Below are positions 45,256 to 53,029 of a stretch of 64,000 bases of DNA, piece after piece (within the stretch, counting starts at the first letter, position 1; every line of letters begins with the position of its first letter). Made by a program: the position numbers and the translations under genes. The DNA is from Salinilacustrithrix flava (GTDB taxonomy: Bacteria > Actinomycetota > Acidimicrobiia > Acidimicrobiales > Salinilacustritrichaceae), in assembly GCA_024128875.1 (NCBI GenBank), contig JAMYFF010000002.1, forward strand, positions 62,001-126,000, read 5' to 3'. The notes under the pieces are model-generated. The model ran no database searches. It was given only the letters and a program-made list of their open reading frames with translations, and was not told the DNA's origin.

Positions 45256-45293
45256 TGGTCCCGGACCGACCACCTGTGGTCGATCCGGGACCA
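45256..45293. repeat. 38-bp near-perfect palindrome
   Basis: Arms of 18 bp (TGGTCCCGGACCGACCAC at 45256-45273 and GTGGTCGATCCGGGACCA at 45276-45293) with one mismatch and a 2-base centre. It lies about 60 bp upstream of the LAGLIDADG-like gene on the minus strand and 32 bp upstream of a small plus-strand frame. No T-run follows, so it is unlikely to be a simple terminator. It could be an operator, a recombination site or a cruciform. Confidence 0.7.
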
Positions 45294-45324
45294 GTGAACG
45301 TCGGGTGGGCGTACGCTCGGAGAC

Positions 45325-45447
45325 ATGAAGCTGCTCCTGACCTTCTGCGCGTTCTGCGCCTTCATGAAGTGGCGCCACGACCGCCTCGACGCCGACGACG
45401 AGCGCTACGGGTACGGCGCCCACGCGCCGGTGAAGCCGGTGGCGTGA
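45325..45447 (+). CDS. small protein, 40 residues
   Basis: ATG at 45325 after a weak GGAGA site starts a 40-residue frame, MKLLLTFCAFCAFMKWRHDR and then a charged, Tyr-rich tail ending in VKPVA. The N-terminus is hydrophobic with two Cys; the rest is polar. It stands directly before fabD (54 bp) and after the palindrome. It could be a genuine small membrane-associated protein or a chance frame. Confidence 0.4.
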   Translation: MKLLLTFCAFCAFMKWRHDRLDADDERYGYGAHAPVKPVA

Positions 45448-45501
45448 GAAACCCTGCACCCGCGTGAAACCTGGCGCGGGTGGTGGCGGTCGGACCGACC
45501 C

Positions 45502-46425
45502 ATGCTCACCTTCCTCTTCCCCGGCCAGGGCAGCCAGCAGCCCGGCATGGGCGCGGCGTTCGCCGACGACCCCGCCTGGTCGGTGGTGGAGCAGGCCTCC
45601 GACGCCACCGGGCGCGACGTCGCCCACCTGCTGCTCGACGCCGACGCCGACGAGCTGGTCGAGACCCGCAACGCCCAGCTCGGCACCTTCGTCCACTCGA
45701 TGGTCGTGCTCGAGGCACTGCGCAGCCGCGACCTCCGACCGGCGGCGGTCGCCGGGCACAGCCTGGGCGAGCTGTCGGCCCTCTGCGCCGCCGGGGTGCT
45801 CGGCTTCGACGACGCCGTCCGTCTGGTGGCCGAGCGGGGCGAGGCCATGCAGGTCTGCTGCACCCAGCGGAAGGGCACGATGGCTGCGGTGCTCGGGCTC
45901 GACGAGCCGCAGGTGACCGAGGTGTGCGCCGCGGTCGACGGCGACGTCTGGGTGGCCAACAGCAACGCTCCGGGCCAGGTCGTCATCGCCGGCGACCCTG
46001 CGGCCATCGACGCCGCGACCGCGGTCGCCAAGGAGGCCGGCGCCAAGCGCGTCATGCCCCTCGATGTCTCCGGCGCGTTCCACACGCCGTTCATGGCCCC
46101 GGCCGGCGAGCGCCTCGGCGCCGCGATCGCGGATGCCACCTTCCACGACGCCGGCGTGCCCGTGGCGGCCAACGTCGACGGCGCCATCCACACCGACGCC
46201 GGCGAATGGCCGGTGCTGCTGGAGCGACAGCTCACCAGCCCGGTCCGCTGGACCGGCTGCGTCGAGGCCCTCCTCGCCGCCGGCGCGACCACGTTCGTCG
46301 AGGTCGGCCCCGGCGCCGTCCTCACCGGCACCATCAAGCGAATCGACAAGGGCACGGCCCGTCACTCGGTGATGACGCCCGACCAGCTCGATGCCGTCGT
46401 GGCCGCGATCGGAGCGGACGCATGA
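45502..46425 (+). CDS. fabD: malonyl-CoA:ACP transacylase
   Basis: Loads malonate onto acyl-carrier protein. It has 307 residues. The N-terminus LTFLFPGQGSQQPGMG is the family signature. The nucleophile elbow is AGHSLGELSAL (Ser about 90). The catalytic His is in VSGAFHTPFMAP, and a GQVVIAGDP segment supports the ferredoxin-like subdomain. It starts the operon fabD-fabH-fabG-acpP-fabF; the fabH ATG overlaps its stop (46422-46425). The order matches the fatty-acid clusters of many bacteria. Confidence 0.96.
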   Translation: MLTFLFPGQGSQQPGMGAAFADDPAWSVVEQASDATGRDVAHLLLDADADELVETRNAQLGTFVHSMVVLEALRSRDLRPAAVAGHSLGELSALCAAGVLGFDDAVRLVAERGEAMQVCCTQRKGTMAAVLGLDEPQVTEVCAAVDGDVWVANSNAPGQVVIAGDPAAIDAATAVAKEAGAKRVMPLDVSGAFHTPFMAPAGERLGAAIADATFHDAGVPVAANVDGAIHTDAGEWPVLLERQLTSPVRWTGCVEALLAAGATTFVEVGPGAVLTGTIKRIDKGTARHSVMTPDQLDAVVAAIGADA

Positions 46426-47426
46426 GCGGGCGCACGGACGCCGGCAACACCACGACCGGTGGGCTGCGCGGCGGGCGCATCGTCGGCTGGGGCACGGCCC
46501 TGCCCGACCAGGTGCTGTCCAACGCCGACCTCGAGGCCAACCTCGACACCACCGATGCCTGGATCACGGAGCGCACCGGCATCAAGGAGCGCCGATACGG
46601 CGGCACCACCGCCGGCCTCGCCGCCGAAGCGGGTCGGAAGGCCATCGAGTCCGCCGGCGTCGACCCCGCCTCCATCGACCTGCTGATCCTGTGCACCACC
46701 AGCCCGGACCGGAACCTGCCGGCGTCGGCCAGCACGGTCCAGGCCGCGCTCGGCCTCGACTGCGGCGCGTTCGACCTCAACGCCGCCTGCTCCGGCTTCG
46801 TCTACGGCCTCGCCGCCGCCAACGGCTACATCGCCATGGGGTCCAAGCGCATCCTGCTCATCGGCGCCGAGACGCTCGACAAGATGACCGACCCCGAGGA
46901 CCGGGGCACGGCGATCCTGTTCGGCAACGGCGGCGGTGCGGTCGTGATCGACGCCGTCCCCGAGGGCGATCCCGTCCAGCTGCTCGGCTGGGACGTCGGC
47001 TCCGACGGCGACGCCGAGCACATCCTCTACGCCGAGCTCGGCGGCTACATGCAGATGGACGGCCGTGAGGTGTTCCGCAAGGCGGTCCGCGTCATGGTCC
47101 AGTCGGCCAACACCGCCATGGAGCGGGCCGGCGTGACGGCGAAGGACATCGCCCTCGTCGTCCCCCACCAGGCCAACATCCGCATCATCGACTCGGCCTG
47201 CGACAAGCTCGGCTTCGACCGCGAGCAGACCGCCCTCGTGTTGCAGTCCACCGGCAACACCTCGGCGGCCTCCATCCCGCTGGCCCTGTCCGAAGCGCTC
47301 GACCAGGGGCGGGTCCGCGACGGCGACCTCGTCCTCCTCGTCGGCTTCGGCGCCGGCATGACCTGGGCCTCGGCGGTGCTGCGCTGGTCCGAGGCCGGCC
47401 CGGTCGAGATCGGCGCCGCACCATGA
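46422..47426 (+). CDS. fabH: 3-oxoacyl-ACP synthase III
   Basis: Starts fatty-acid chains by condensing an acyl-CoA with malonyl-ACP. From ATG 46422 it has 334 residues. The active-site Cys is in FDLNAACSGFVYGL (about 123). The His is in VVPHQANIRIIDS (about 249) and the Asn in QSTGNTSAASIPLAL (about 279). The N-terminal GWGTALPDQVLSNADLE and TDAWITERTGIKERR are typical. It overlaps fabD and fabG by ATGA at both ends, so translation is coupled. The start unit (straight or branched acyl-CoA) cannot be told. Confidence 0.96.
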   Translation: MSGRTDAGNTTTGGLRGGRIVGWGTALPDQVLSNADLEANLDTTDAWITERTGIKERRYGGTTAGLAAEAGRKAIESAGVDPASIDLLILCTTSPDRNLPASASTVQAALGLDCGAFDLNAACSGFVYGLAAANGYIAMGSKRILLIGAETLDKMTDPEDRGTAILFGNGGGAVVIDAVPEGDPVQLLGWDVGSDGDAEHILYAELGGYMQMDGREVFRKAVRVMVQSANTAMERAGVTAKDIALVVPHQANIRIIDSACDKLGFDREQTALVLQSTGNTSAASIPLALSEALDQGRVRDGDLVLLVGFGAGMTWASAVLRWSEAGPVEIGAAP

Positions 47427-48133
47427 GCACCCCCCGCACCGTCCTCGTCACGGGCGGCAACCGCGGCATCGGACTGGCCTGCACGCAGGCGTTCGTCGCC
47501 GACGGCCACCGCGTCGCCACCGTGTCCAGATCGGGTGGGGCGGTCGATGGCGCGCTCGCCGTCGCCTGCGACATCGCCGACCCCGCCGCGGTGGACGCCG
47601 CCATCGCCACGGTCGAAGAGCAGCTCGGCCCGATCGAGGTCCTGGTCGCCAACGCCGGCATGACCAAGGACGGCCTGCTGGTGCGGATGTCCGACGAGGA
47701 CTTCACCAGCGTCATCGAGACCAACCTCACGGGCAGCTTCCGCTTCGCCCGGGCGGTCACCAAGAACATGATGCGGGCCCGGTTCGGTCGCGTCGTCTTC
47801 ATGTCCTCGGTCGGCGCCTACATGGGTGCCGCCGGACAGGCGAACTACGCCGCCTCCAAGGCCGGTGTCATCGGCCTCGCCCGCTCCATGGCCCGGGAGC
47901 TGGCCAGCCGCAGCGTCACCGTCAACGTCGTCACCCCCGGCCCCATCGACACCGACATGTTCGCCGCCGTCACCGACAAGCGGCGCGACGAGCTGGCCGC
48001 CACCGTGCCCATGAACCGGTTGGGTTCGCCCGACGAGGTCGCCGCCGTCGTACGGTTCCTGGCGTCCGACGAGGCCAGCTTCGTCACCGGCGCCGTGGTG
48101 CCGGTGGACGGCGGCCTCGGCATGGGCTTCTGA
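47423..48133 (+). CDS. fabG: 3-oxoacyl-ACP reductase
   Basis: NADPH-dependent reduction of 3-oxoacyl-ACP; short-chain dehydrogenase, 236 residues. The nucleotide loop is TGGNRGIGLACTQAF (TGxxxGxG pattern). The NAG strand is VLVANAGMTKDGLL. The catalytic Ser, Tyr and Lys are in MSSVGAYMGAAGQANYAASK (about residues 131-147). The C-terminus VTGAVVPVDGGLGMGF is typical of FabG. Its ATG overlaps the fabH stop; acpP begins 45 bp downstream. Confidence 0.96.
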   Translation: MSTPRTVLVTGGNRGIGLACTQAFVADGHRVATVSRSGGAVDGALAVACDIADPAAVDAAIATVEEQLGPIEVLVANAGMTKDGLLVRMSDEDFTSVIETNLTGSFRFARAVTKNMMRARFGRVVFMSSVGAYMGAAGQANYAASKAGVIGLARSMARELASRSVTVNVVTPGPIDTDMFAAVTDKRRDELAATVPMNRLGSPDEVAAVVRFLASDEASFVTGAVVPVDGGLGMGF

Positions 48134-48178
48134 CCCACCCCTTTCGACAATCCCCCTTCAACACAGGAGACAAGTGCA

Positions 48179-48412
48179 GTGAGCGACGACTTCGAGCGGT
48201 TCCAGAAGTGCGCGGTGGAGGTCCTCTCCGTCGAGGCCACCCAGGTCACCAAGGAGGCGAGCTTCGCCGACGACCTCGACGCCGACAGCCTCGACCTGGT
48301 CGAGCTGGTCATGGCCCTCGAGGAGGAGTTCGACGTGACCGTCGAGGAGGAGGAGCTGGAGGGCATCGAGACCGTCGGTGCCGCCTTCGACCTCATCAAG
48401 GGCAAGCTCTAG
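48179..48412 (+). CDS. acpP: acyl carrier protein
   Basis: Carrier of growing fatty-acyl chains via 4'-phosphopantetheine. It has 77 residues and a GTG start at 48179 with AGGAG 10-14 bases upstream. The modified Ser37 is in [20 protein letters not shown]. The protein is strongly acidic, as expected. It ends 19 bp before the fabF start within the fab operon. Confidence 0.96.
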   Translation: MSDDFERFQKCAVEVLSVEATQVTKEASFADDLDADSLDLVELVMALEEEFDVTVEEEELEGIETVGAAFDLIKGKL

Positions 48413-48431
48413 CAAGGGCAGGACGGCACCG

Positions 48432-49640
48432 ATGACCGACGATCGCACCCATCGCACCCGCCGCCGGGTCGCCATCACGGCGGTCAGCGCGGTGGCCAAG
48501 GCCGGCATCGGTGCCGAGCAGTTCTGGGACGGGCTCTGCACCGCCCCCGAGGACGGCATGCGCCGGATCGACGACTTCGATCCGGCGCCCTACTTCGCCA
48601 ACCCGAAGGAGGCCCGCCGCTCAGACCGCTTCGCCCAGCTCGCCCTCGCGGCCGCCCAGGACCTGCTCGAGCAGGCCGGTCACGTCGACGGCGACATCGG
48701 CCACGACCCGAGCCGCATGGGCGTCTCCATCGCCACCGGCATCGGCGGCATCGAGACGCTCGAGGAGCAGATCATCGTCAACGCCGAGAAGGGCTCCCGC
48801 CGGGTGTCGCCCTTCCTCGTGCCGATGATGATGCCCAACTCGGCCGGCGCGTCGGTGTCGATGAAGTACGGCTGGCAGGGGCCCTGCGAGTCCATCGTCA
48901 CCGCCTGCGCCGCCGGCACCCACGGCATCACCCGGGCCGCAGACCTCATCGCCTGGGACCGCTGCGACGCGGTCATCGCCGGCGGGTCGGAGTCCGCGCT
49001 CACCCCCACCGGGCTGGCCGGGTTCCAGAACATGACGGCGCTGTCCAACGACGGAGTGTCCCGCCCCTTCAGCGCCGACCGCAATGGCTTCGTGATCGCC
49101 GAGGGCGCCGGCCTCGTCCTGCTCGAGGAGTGGGACGCCGCGGTCGCCCGGGGCGCCACGATCCTCGGCGAGTTCCTCGGCGGCGCCTCCACCGCGGATG
49201 CGCACCACATCACCGCGCCCGCACCGGGCGGGGTCGGCGCCGTCACCTGCATGGAGCTGGCGCTGGCCGACGCCGGCCTGCGGCCCGAGGACATCGGCCA
49301 CATCAACGCCCACGGCACCTCCACCCCGCTGAACGACGCGGCTGAGGCCCACGCCATCGCCAAGGTCTTCGGCGACGATGGCCCGCCGGTCACCTCGACC
49401 AAGGGCGTCACCGGTCACGCGCTCGGCGCCGCCGGTGCGCTCGAGGCCGTGGCGGCGGTCATGGCGATCCAGAAGCGGCTGATCCCGCCGACGTTCGGGA
49501 CCACCGCGGTGGATCCGGAGCTGCCCCAGATCGACCTGGTGCTGGGCGAACCGCGCGAGTGGGAGCCCGGCCCGGTGCTGTCGAACAGCTTCGGCTTCGG
49601 CGGCCACAACGGCTGCCTCATCGTCGCGCCGCCGAGCTGA
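48432..49640 (+). CDS. fabF: 3-oxoacyl-ACP synthase II
   Basis: Elongating condensing enzyme of fatty-acid synthesis. From ATG 48432 it has 402 residues. The active-site Cys is in ESIVTACAAGTHGI (about 159), and the two His are in HINAHGTSTPLND (about 293) and STKGVTGHALGAAGALEA (about 328). The Lys is in the same segment. The closing motif VLSNSFGFGGHNGCLIV is diagnostic. Being the last gene of the fab operon, it is followed by an R2-derived hairpin (49648-49701). Confidence 0.96.
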   Translation: MTDDRTHRTRRRVAITAVSAVAKAGIGAEQFWDGLCTAPEDGMRRIDDFDPAPYFANPKEARRSDRFAQLALAAAQDLLEQAGHVDGDIGHDPSRMGVSIATGIGGIETLEEQIIVNAEKGSRRVSPFLVPMMMPNSAGASVSMKYGWQGPCESIVTACAAGTHGITRAADLIAWDRCDAVIAGGSESALTPTGLAGFQNMTALSNDGVSRPFSADRNGFVIAEGAGLVLLEEWDAAVARGATILGEFLGGASTADAHHITAPAPGGVGAVTCMELALADAGLRPEDIGHINAHGTSTPLNDAAEAHAIAKVFGDDGPPVTSTKGVTGHALGAAGALEAVAAVMAIQKRLIPPTFGTTAVDPELPQIDLVLGEPREWEPGPVLSNSFGFGGHNGCLIVAPPS

Positions 49641-49647
49641 CCTTCGC

Positions 49648-49701
49648 GTTCCGCTGTCGCTGCCAGCTTCGGGGGGGGGGGCTCTGGCAGCGACAGCGGA
49701 A
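49648..49701. repeat. inverted pair of R2 repeats with a 10-G loop (terminator-like)
   Basis: GTTCCGCTGTCGCTGCCAG (49648-49666) and its exact reverse complement (49683-49701) flank a 16-base loop containing ten G in a row (49671-49680). It lies between the convergent fabF and small lipoprotein genes and can act as a bidirectional terminator. Both arms are R2-type, and the G-run corresponds to the C-run of that repeat. Confidence 0.8.
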
Positions 49702-49714
49702 CAGCTTGGGGGAT

Positions 49715-49951
49715 CTAGTCGCCTTCGGCGTCGTCGCCGACCTCGACGTCGAGGTTCTCGTCGATGGTGTCCTCGGCGTCGTCGAGGCCCTCGCTGATGT
49801 CCTCGCCGGTCTCGTCGAGGTTCTCCTCGACCTGCTCCTCGTCGATGTCGACGTCGACGCCGGTGTCGTCGTCACCGCAGGCGCCGGCACCGAACAGGAG
49901 CGCGCCGGCGCAGACGGTGGTGGCCAGGGTCCGTCGGGTGAGGTGGTGCAT
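49715..49951 (-). CDS. small acidic lipoprotein
   Basis: A 78-residue exported protein. The signal peptide TRRTLATTVCAGALLFGAGAC ends in a lipobox-like LFGAGAC, with Cys25 as the lipidation site. The mature part is extremely acidic: GDDDTGVDVDIDEEQVEENL and further DE-rich repeats with roughly 11-residue spacing. No domain is known; it may bind cations or be a cell-wall spacer. ATG at 49951 is the only good start. It lies just downstream of fabZ on the same strand (42 bp). Confidence 0.7.
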   Translation of the reverse strand: MHHLTRRTLATTVCAGALLFGAGACGDDDTGVDVDIDEEQVEENLDETGEDISEGLDDAEDTIDENLDVEVGDDAEGD

Positions 49952-49993
49952 GGCGCCCTCCCTCCCCTGACGGGAGGCCGGACAGAACCGGGG

Positions 49994-50422
49994 CTACTGG
50001 GCGTCGGCGACCACGAAGAGGAGGTCGGCCTGGCAGGCCACCTCACCACCCACGCTGGCCGTGCCCGAACCCTTGCCGGCCCGGGCCGACATGCGGCCCA
50101 TGGTCATCTCGAGGGTGAGGGTGTCGCCGGGCAGGACCTGGCGGCGGAACCGGGCCTTGTCGACGCCGCCGAACAGCAGGAGCTTGCCGGCGAAGCGCTC
50201 GTCCTGGAGGGCGGCGATGGCGCCGGTCTGGGCGAGGGCTTCGAGCATGAGCACGCCCGGCAGGGTGGGCCGACCTGGGAAGTGGCCGGCGAAGAACGCC
50301 TCCTCGCCGGTGAGCACCCACGAGCAGCGAGCCGACTCGCCCGGCACGACCTCGTCGATGGTGGTGATGAACGCGAACGGGTCCCTGTGCGGGAGGACCT
50401 GGCGGGGGTCGAGGTCGGTCAC
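49994..50422 (-). CDS. fabZ: 3-hydroxyacyl-ACP dehydratase, FabZ type
   Basis: Hot-dog-fold dehydratase, 142 residues. The catalytic His47 is in AFFAGHFPGRPTLPGVLM and Glu61 in LEALAQTGA, the typical FabZ pair. The N-terminus DPRQVLPHRDPFAFITTIDE and the GDTLTLEMTM strand fit the family. It is not part of the fab operon but stands across the intergenic R2 hairpin on the other strand. This is an unusual place for the dehydratase; the linkage to fatty-acid synthesis is inferred from homology. Confidence 0.9.
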   Translation of the reverse strand: MTDLDPRQVLPHRDPFAFITTIDEVVPGESARCSWVLTGEEAFFAGHFPGRPTLPGVLMLEALAQTGAIAALQDERFAGKLLLFGGVDKARFRRQVLPGDTLTLEMTMGRMSARAGKGSGTASVGGEVACQADLLFVVADAQ

Positions 50423-50426
50423 CCGC

Positions 50427-50888
50427 TCAGACCCGACGGATCTCGAGGGCCTTGAGCAGCTTCTTCGGCGTGTCCTTGGGCGTGATCTTCGGCCACGCTT
50501 CGAGGACCTTGCCCTTCTCGTCGATGAGGAACGCTGAGCGGATGATGCCCATGTACTTGCGGCCGTACATGGACTTCTCGCCCCACGACCCGTACTTCTC
50601 GGCCACCTTGTGGTCGGGGTCCGACAGCAGCGGGAAGCCGAGCGAGTGCTTCTCGTCGAACTTCTTCTGCTTCTCCGGTTCGTCGGGGCTGATGCCGATG
50701 ATCTGGACGTCGATGTCGTCCTTGATGGCCGAGAGCTCGCAGGACTGCGTGGTGCACCCGGGCGTGTCGGCCTTCGGGTAGAAGTACACGAGCACCTTGC
50801 GGCCCTTGAGGTCGGTGAGCTTCACCTTCTCGCCGTCCTGGTCGAGGAGGGTGAACGCGGGGGCCTTGTCGCCAGCTTGAGGTGCCAT
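50427..50888 (-). CDS. bcp: thiol peroxidase, Bcp/PrxQ type
   Basis: Reduces hydroperoxides with thioredoxin; 153 residues from ATG 50888, which matches the start of the family (MAPQAGDKAPAFTLLDQDG). The peroxidatic Cys45 and resolving Cys50 lie in PKADTPGCTTQSCELSA, the 5-residue spacing of PrxQ/Bcp proteins. The tail VLEAWPKITPKDTPKKLLKA is typical. It ends 5 bp before fabZ begins on the same strand, so they may be cotranscribed. Confidence 0.93.
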   Translation of the reverse strand: MAPQAGDKAPAFTLLDQDGEKVKLTDLKGRKVLVYFYPKADTPGCTTQSCELSAIKDDIDVQIIGISPDEPEKQKKFDEKHSLGFPLLSDPDHKVAEKYGSWGEKSMYGRKYMGIIRSAFLIDEKGKVLEAWPKITPKDTPKKLLKALEIRRV

Positions 50889-50963
50889 GCGGCGATCCTG
50901 CCATGGCGGAGCCAGGGACGTTGTGAGCGCCAGCGAGCAACTCCAGGTCGCCGAAGGCGACAC

Positions 50964-51371
50964 CTACTCGGCGTTGCGCATCGCCTCGGCCGACATCGAG
51001 AAGTAGTCCCGCATGGCCTTCTCGGCCTCGGGGAGGATGTCGCGCTCCTCGACCAGGCTGTTGAGCGCCCGCACCATGTTCCGGTACCACGCGTCGCGCT
51101 CGGCCGGGCCGATCGAGAACGGGACGTGGCGCATGCGCAGCCGGGGATGGCCCCGCTCCTGCGAGTACGCCTGGGAGCCGCCCCAGAACTGGATGAGGAA
51201 CCCGGCCAGGTGGCGCTTGGGCTCGGTGAGGTCCTCGGGGTACATCGGGCGCAGCAGCGGCTCCTCGGCCACGCCGGCGTAGAACCGCTCGACCAGCTCG
51301 ACGAAGAACTCGTCGCCGCCGACGGCCTGGTGGACGGTGACCTGGAACGTCTCGTCGTCCTGCTCAGCCAT
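50964..51371 (-). CDS. glbO: group II truncated haemoglobin
   Basis: A small haem protein, 135 residues, that binds O2 or NO. The fold markers are VHQAVGGDEFFVELVERFY (helix B with Phe and Tyr), YPEDLTEPKRHLAGFLIQFW, and the proximal His region GHPRLRMRHVPFSIGPAERD (group II pattern). Trp at WYRNMVRALNS is expected in GlbO. Its ATG overlaps the stop of the preceding MBL-fold hydrolase gene by 8 bp (51364-51371), so the two are coupled. Confidence 0.92.
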   Translation of the reverse strand: MAEQDDETFQVTVHQAVGGDEFFVELVERFYAGVAEEPLLRPMYPEDLTEPKRHLAGFLIQFWGGSQAYSQERGHPRLRMRHVPFSIGPAERDAWYRNMVRALNSLVEERDILPEAEKAMRDYFSMSAEAMRNAE

Positions 51372-52623
51372 CGACGATCGCCTCCGATGCCTGCGCCGCC
51401 GTGCCGAAGATGCCCTTGGACATCAGCGACGACTCGGCCTGGCGCCGGCGGCGGTAGACCTCGGCGCGACGCTCGTGGACCTCGGCGTCGTCGGGGGCGG
51501 CGGCACCGGCCCACTCGGCCAGCTGGCAGGCGAGGCGCAGGTCGCCGGCGTCGGCGACCTCGACGGCGCGCACCGACAGCGCGGCCGCTCCCCCGGCCAG
51601 GCCGGCGACCTCGGCGGCCACGTCGGCGTCTCGGGGCGGCTTGAGGCGAGCGGGGTTGCCGTCGTACCAGCCCCCGTACAGCCGCCAGATGTTGCGCACC
51701 ACGAACTCGGGCTCGTCGTAGGTGGCCCGCAGGTAGGGCAGCTCGGCGAAGCGCTCGGGCACGCGGACCGTGTGGACGATCTCGTCGAGGGTGGCGCCCT
51801 CGTTCATCATCGCCACCGTGTCGCGGAGCAGCCCCTCCAGCGCCGTGGCGGTGTTGTCGAGCACGCCGGCGATGCGCTCCTTGCCCGCGATCGGCAGGCC
51901 GTGGGCCGGCAGCAGGAGCTCGGGCTCGAGGGCGATCATCTTGCGCAGCGCCACCGCCCAGTCCGCCGCGTAGCGCTGGACCTTCTGGGGGTTGCCGGCG
52001 TTCGGGAACACCCAGATGAACAGGTCGCCGCAGAAGATGGCCTCGTGCTCGGGGACCCAGGACCAGGCGTGGTCGTCGGTCTCGCCCCGGTCGTGGTGGA
52101 TCTCGACGGCGGTGTCGCCGACCGACAGCGACAGGTCGTCCTCGAAGGTGACGTCAGGCGCCACGAACTGGTCCGGGAACTGCAGGCCGCCGGGGCCGAA
52201 CTGCCGGGCGTTGATCACCGCGTTGTAGCCGTGCGTGTCCCGGTAGCGGGCGAAGCGCTCCGGTGCGTTCTCGTGCGAGGTGATGCGGGGGCGGGCGTGG
52301 CCCCGAGCCTCGGCGTCGGCGAGGAACGCCGGCGCGCCGCCGACGTGGTCGACGTGGCCGTGGGTGTAGACGATGTGGGTCAGCGGGTCCTCGGTCCACC
52401 GACGCAGCGCCTCGACGGCCAGCGCGCCGAACGGTGCCAGCGAGGTGTCGAACACGGCCAGCTCACCGCCCGACCGCAGCCCCCACACGTGGGAGAACGC
52501 CGCCACCATCCCGATGCCGTCGGCGACCTCGTGGAACGAGGCGTCGGTCGGGTTGTTGGCAGCCGGGCCCTCGTAGGTGCCCTCGTCGATGTAGCGGGCG
52601 GAGCGCTCCAGCAGCTCGGTCAT
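51364..52623 (-). CDS. MBL-fold hydrolase, alkylsulfatase-like
   Basis: Zinc-dependent hydrolase with the metallo-beta-lactamase motif THGHVDHVGG (His88, His90, Asp92, His93), followed by a SHENAPERFARYRDT segment and IHHDRGETDDHAWSWVPEHE. GLPIAGKERIAGVLD holds a later His region. The C-terminal 130 residues (LYGGWYDGNPARLKPPRD and LACQLAEWAGAAAPDDAEVH) resemble the alkylsulfatase dimerisation domain of the BDS1 group. Length is 419 residues from ATG 52623. A small R2 copy lies directly in front of it. The substrate may be a sulfate or carboxylic ester; it is unknown. Confidence 0.85.
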   Translation of the reverse strand: MTELLERSARYIDEGTYEGPAANNPTDASFHEVADGIGMVAAFSHVWGLRSGGELAVFDTSLAPFGALAVEALRRWTEDPLTHIVYTHGHVDHVGGAPAFLADAEARGHARPRITSHENAPERFARYRDTHGYNAVINARQFGPGGLQFPDQFVAPDVTFEDDLSLSVGDTAVEIHHDRGETDDHAWSWVPEHEAIFCGDLFIWVFPNAGNPQKVQRYAADWAVALRKMIALEPELLLPAHGLPIAGKERIAGVLDNTATALEGLLRDTVAMMNEGATLDEIVHTVRVPERFAELPYLRATYDEPEFVVRNIWRLYGGWYDGNPARLKPPRDADVAAEVAGLAGGAAALSVRAVEVADAGDLRLACQLAEWAGAAAPDDAEVHERRAEVYRRRRQAESSLMSKGIFGTAAQASEAIVDG

Positions 52624-52630
52624 CGCCCGA

Positions 52631-52651
52631 TTCTGGCAGCGACCACGGAAC
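52631..52651 (+). repeat. R2 repeat copy
   Basis: TTCTGGCAGCGACCACGGAA plus C, differing in a few positions from the R2 core. It lies between the stop of the HIT-like gene and the start of the MBL-fold gene. Confidence 0.7.
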
Positions 52652-52655
52652 GAGC

Positions 52656-52958
52656 TCAGGTCCAGCCGTTGAACCGGCCCTGGGGGCGGGCGTGCACGTG
52701 CCAGTGGCCGGGGATGGAGCGGCGGTCCGGGTCCAGCCAGTGTTCCCCGAGCTGGGCGTCGGCGACGGCGTGGAGCTGCTCGACCATCCTCGCCTGATCG
52801 GCTTCGGACGGGTCGATGCCGTGCGGGCGCCACACGACCATCGGCACCGCGCACGCCTCGCACTCGGCGACCCAGCACAGCTCGTCCTCGTGGAACCACG
52901 GGGTCAGCCGGGCCGCCTCGCACAGCTCGCAGTCGGGATCGTGATCGGGTGTGCCCAT
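52656..52958 (-). CDS. HIT-like small protein with two CxxC pairs
   Basis: A 100-residue protein. It has two CxxC pairs (residues 10-13 and 33-36) that could bind zinc and, near the C-terminus, GHWHVHARP, which matches the His-x-His-x-His pattern of the histidine triad hydrolase superfamily. It is shorter than most HIT proteins, and the third-strand region is poorly conserved. ATG at 52958 is the start. It stands between the MBL-fold gene and the divergent hydrolase. A role in nucleotide hydrolysis is possible but not shown. Confidence 0.6.
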   Translation of the reverse strand: MGTPDHDPDCELCEAARLTPWFHEDELCWVAECEACAVPMVVWRPHGIDPSEADQARMVEQLHAVADAQLGEHWLDPDRRSIPGHWHVHARPQGRFNGWT

Positions 52959-52986
52959 GCGCCATCGAGCCTGCCCGCGCGACGTG

Positions 52987-53013
52987 GGAACTGCCAGTTT
53001 CTGAGGGGGGTGC
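52987..53013. repeat. R2 repeat, partial copy
   Basis: GGAACTGCCAGTTTCTGAGG followed by a G-run. It keeps the CTGCCAGTTTC half and the G-run, but not the CGGCCACGG half. It lies between divergent genes. Confidence 0.6.
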
Positions 53014-53029
53014 CGGTAGCGTCGGACCT

